NCBI GenBank assembly: GCA_003516285.1
Contig: DPCK01000159.1
Coordinates: forward strand, 4,727 to 20,010
Direction: 5' to 3'
Origin: Lutibacter sp.
GTDB lineage: Bacteria; Bacteroidota; Bacteroidia; Flavobacteriales; Flavobacteriaceae
DNA: 15,284 nucleotides
The position numbers and the translations under genes were made by a program. Positions 15,270 to 15,284 of the stretch are shown in pieces. The notes under the pieces were generated by a model. It ran no database searches. It saw only the letters and a program-made list of their open reading frames with translations, and was not told the DNA's origin. Position 1 is the stretch's first letter; the number at the start of each line of letters is the position of its first letter.

Positions 15270-15284
15270 TTAATGTTCGTGTCC
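15270..15284 (-). CDS. Possible 3' tail of an upstream gene of the efflux operon (GHEH-stop)
   Basis: On the minus strand the first bases read GGA CAC GAA CAT TAA, which is Gly-His-Glu-His-stop, ending 10 bases before the RND start. A His-rich tail and this short spacing would suit a metal-related partner, such as the periplasmic adaptor missing from the rest of the operon. Only four codons are visible and two other frames are also possible, so this is a weak call. Confidence 0.28.
   Translation of the reverse strand, partial: GHEH

Overview
The window looks like part of an AT-rich genome of the Bacteroidota, most likely a marine or aquatic member of the Flavobacteriia. The evidence is a SusC/SusD pair, a hybrid two-component regulator with a C-terminal AraC domain, lipoprotein signals ending in LAGC and LASC, very AT-rich intergenic DNA, and starts without clear Shine-Dalgarno sequences. 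No accession-level identity can be given from the sequence alone.

Positions 1-10626 (plus strand) form a compact fructan/fructo-oligosaccharide utilisation locus. It starts with the 3' two-thirds of a hybrid two-component system regulator (1-1473, cut by the window edge). A 246-bp regulatory gap follows, holding a 20-bp-period direct repeat, a small palindrome and an 11-bp inverted repeat just before the next start. A tight gene string comes next: an MFS sugar porter (1720-3033), a GH32 fructosidase lipoprotein (3044-4648), a SusC-like TonB-dependent porin (4664-7825) and a SusD-like surface lipoprotein (7837-9579). The gaps are 10, 15 and 11 bp, and a strong intrinsic terminator at 9637-9665 closes the string. 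A PfkB-family fructokinase (9730-10626) follows as its own transcription unit. The inferred pathway is: SusD and SusC bind and import the oligosaccharide across the outer membrane, GH32 releases fructose (probably in the periplasm), the MFS porter carries fructose into the cytoplasm, the kinase phosphorylates it, and the regulator senses the sugar and switches on the operon. This parallels the characterised Bacteroides thetaiotaomicron fructan locus (BT1754-BT1765), in a smaller form.

Positions 10627-10995 are non-coding. They hold an insert of about 41% GC inside DNA of about 16% GC, with a hairpin terminator pointing right (10781-10814) and another pointing left (10939-10975) that ends the next operon.

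Positions 10996-15284 (minus strand) encode a heavy-metal-type efflux system read leftwards. It comprises an RND pump of the CusA/CzcA class (12164-15259) whose last 11 bases overlap the start of a TolC-like outer-membrane factor (10996-12174). A few codons reading GHEH-stop at the right edge may be the tail of an upstream partner gene. The pump lacks two of the three methionines of the E. coli CusA copper site, so a divalent-cation or unassigned substrate is more likely than copper/silver.

No tRNA, rRNA, CRISPR array or intact mobile element was seen. The most interesting items are the unexplained GC-rich element at the junction between the two modules, the candidate operator architecture in front of the sugar operon, and the unassigned specificity of the RND pump.
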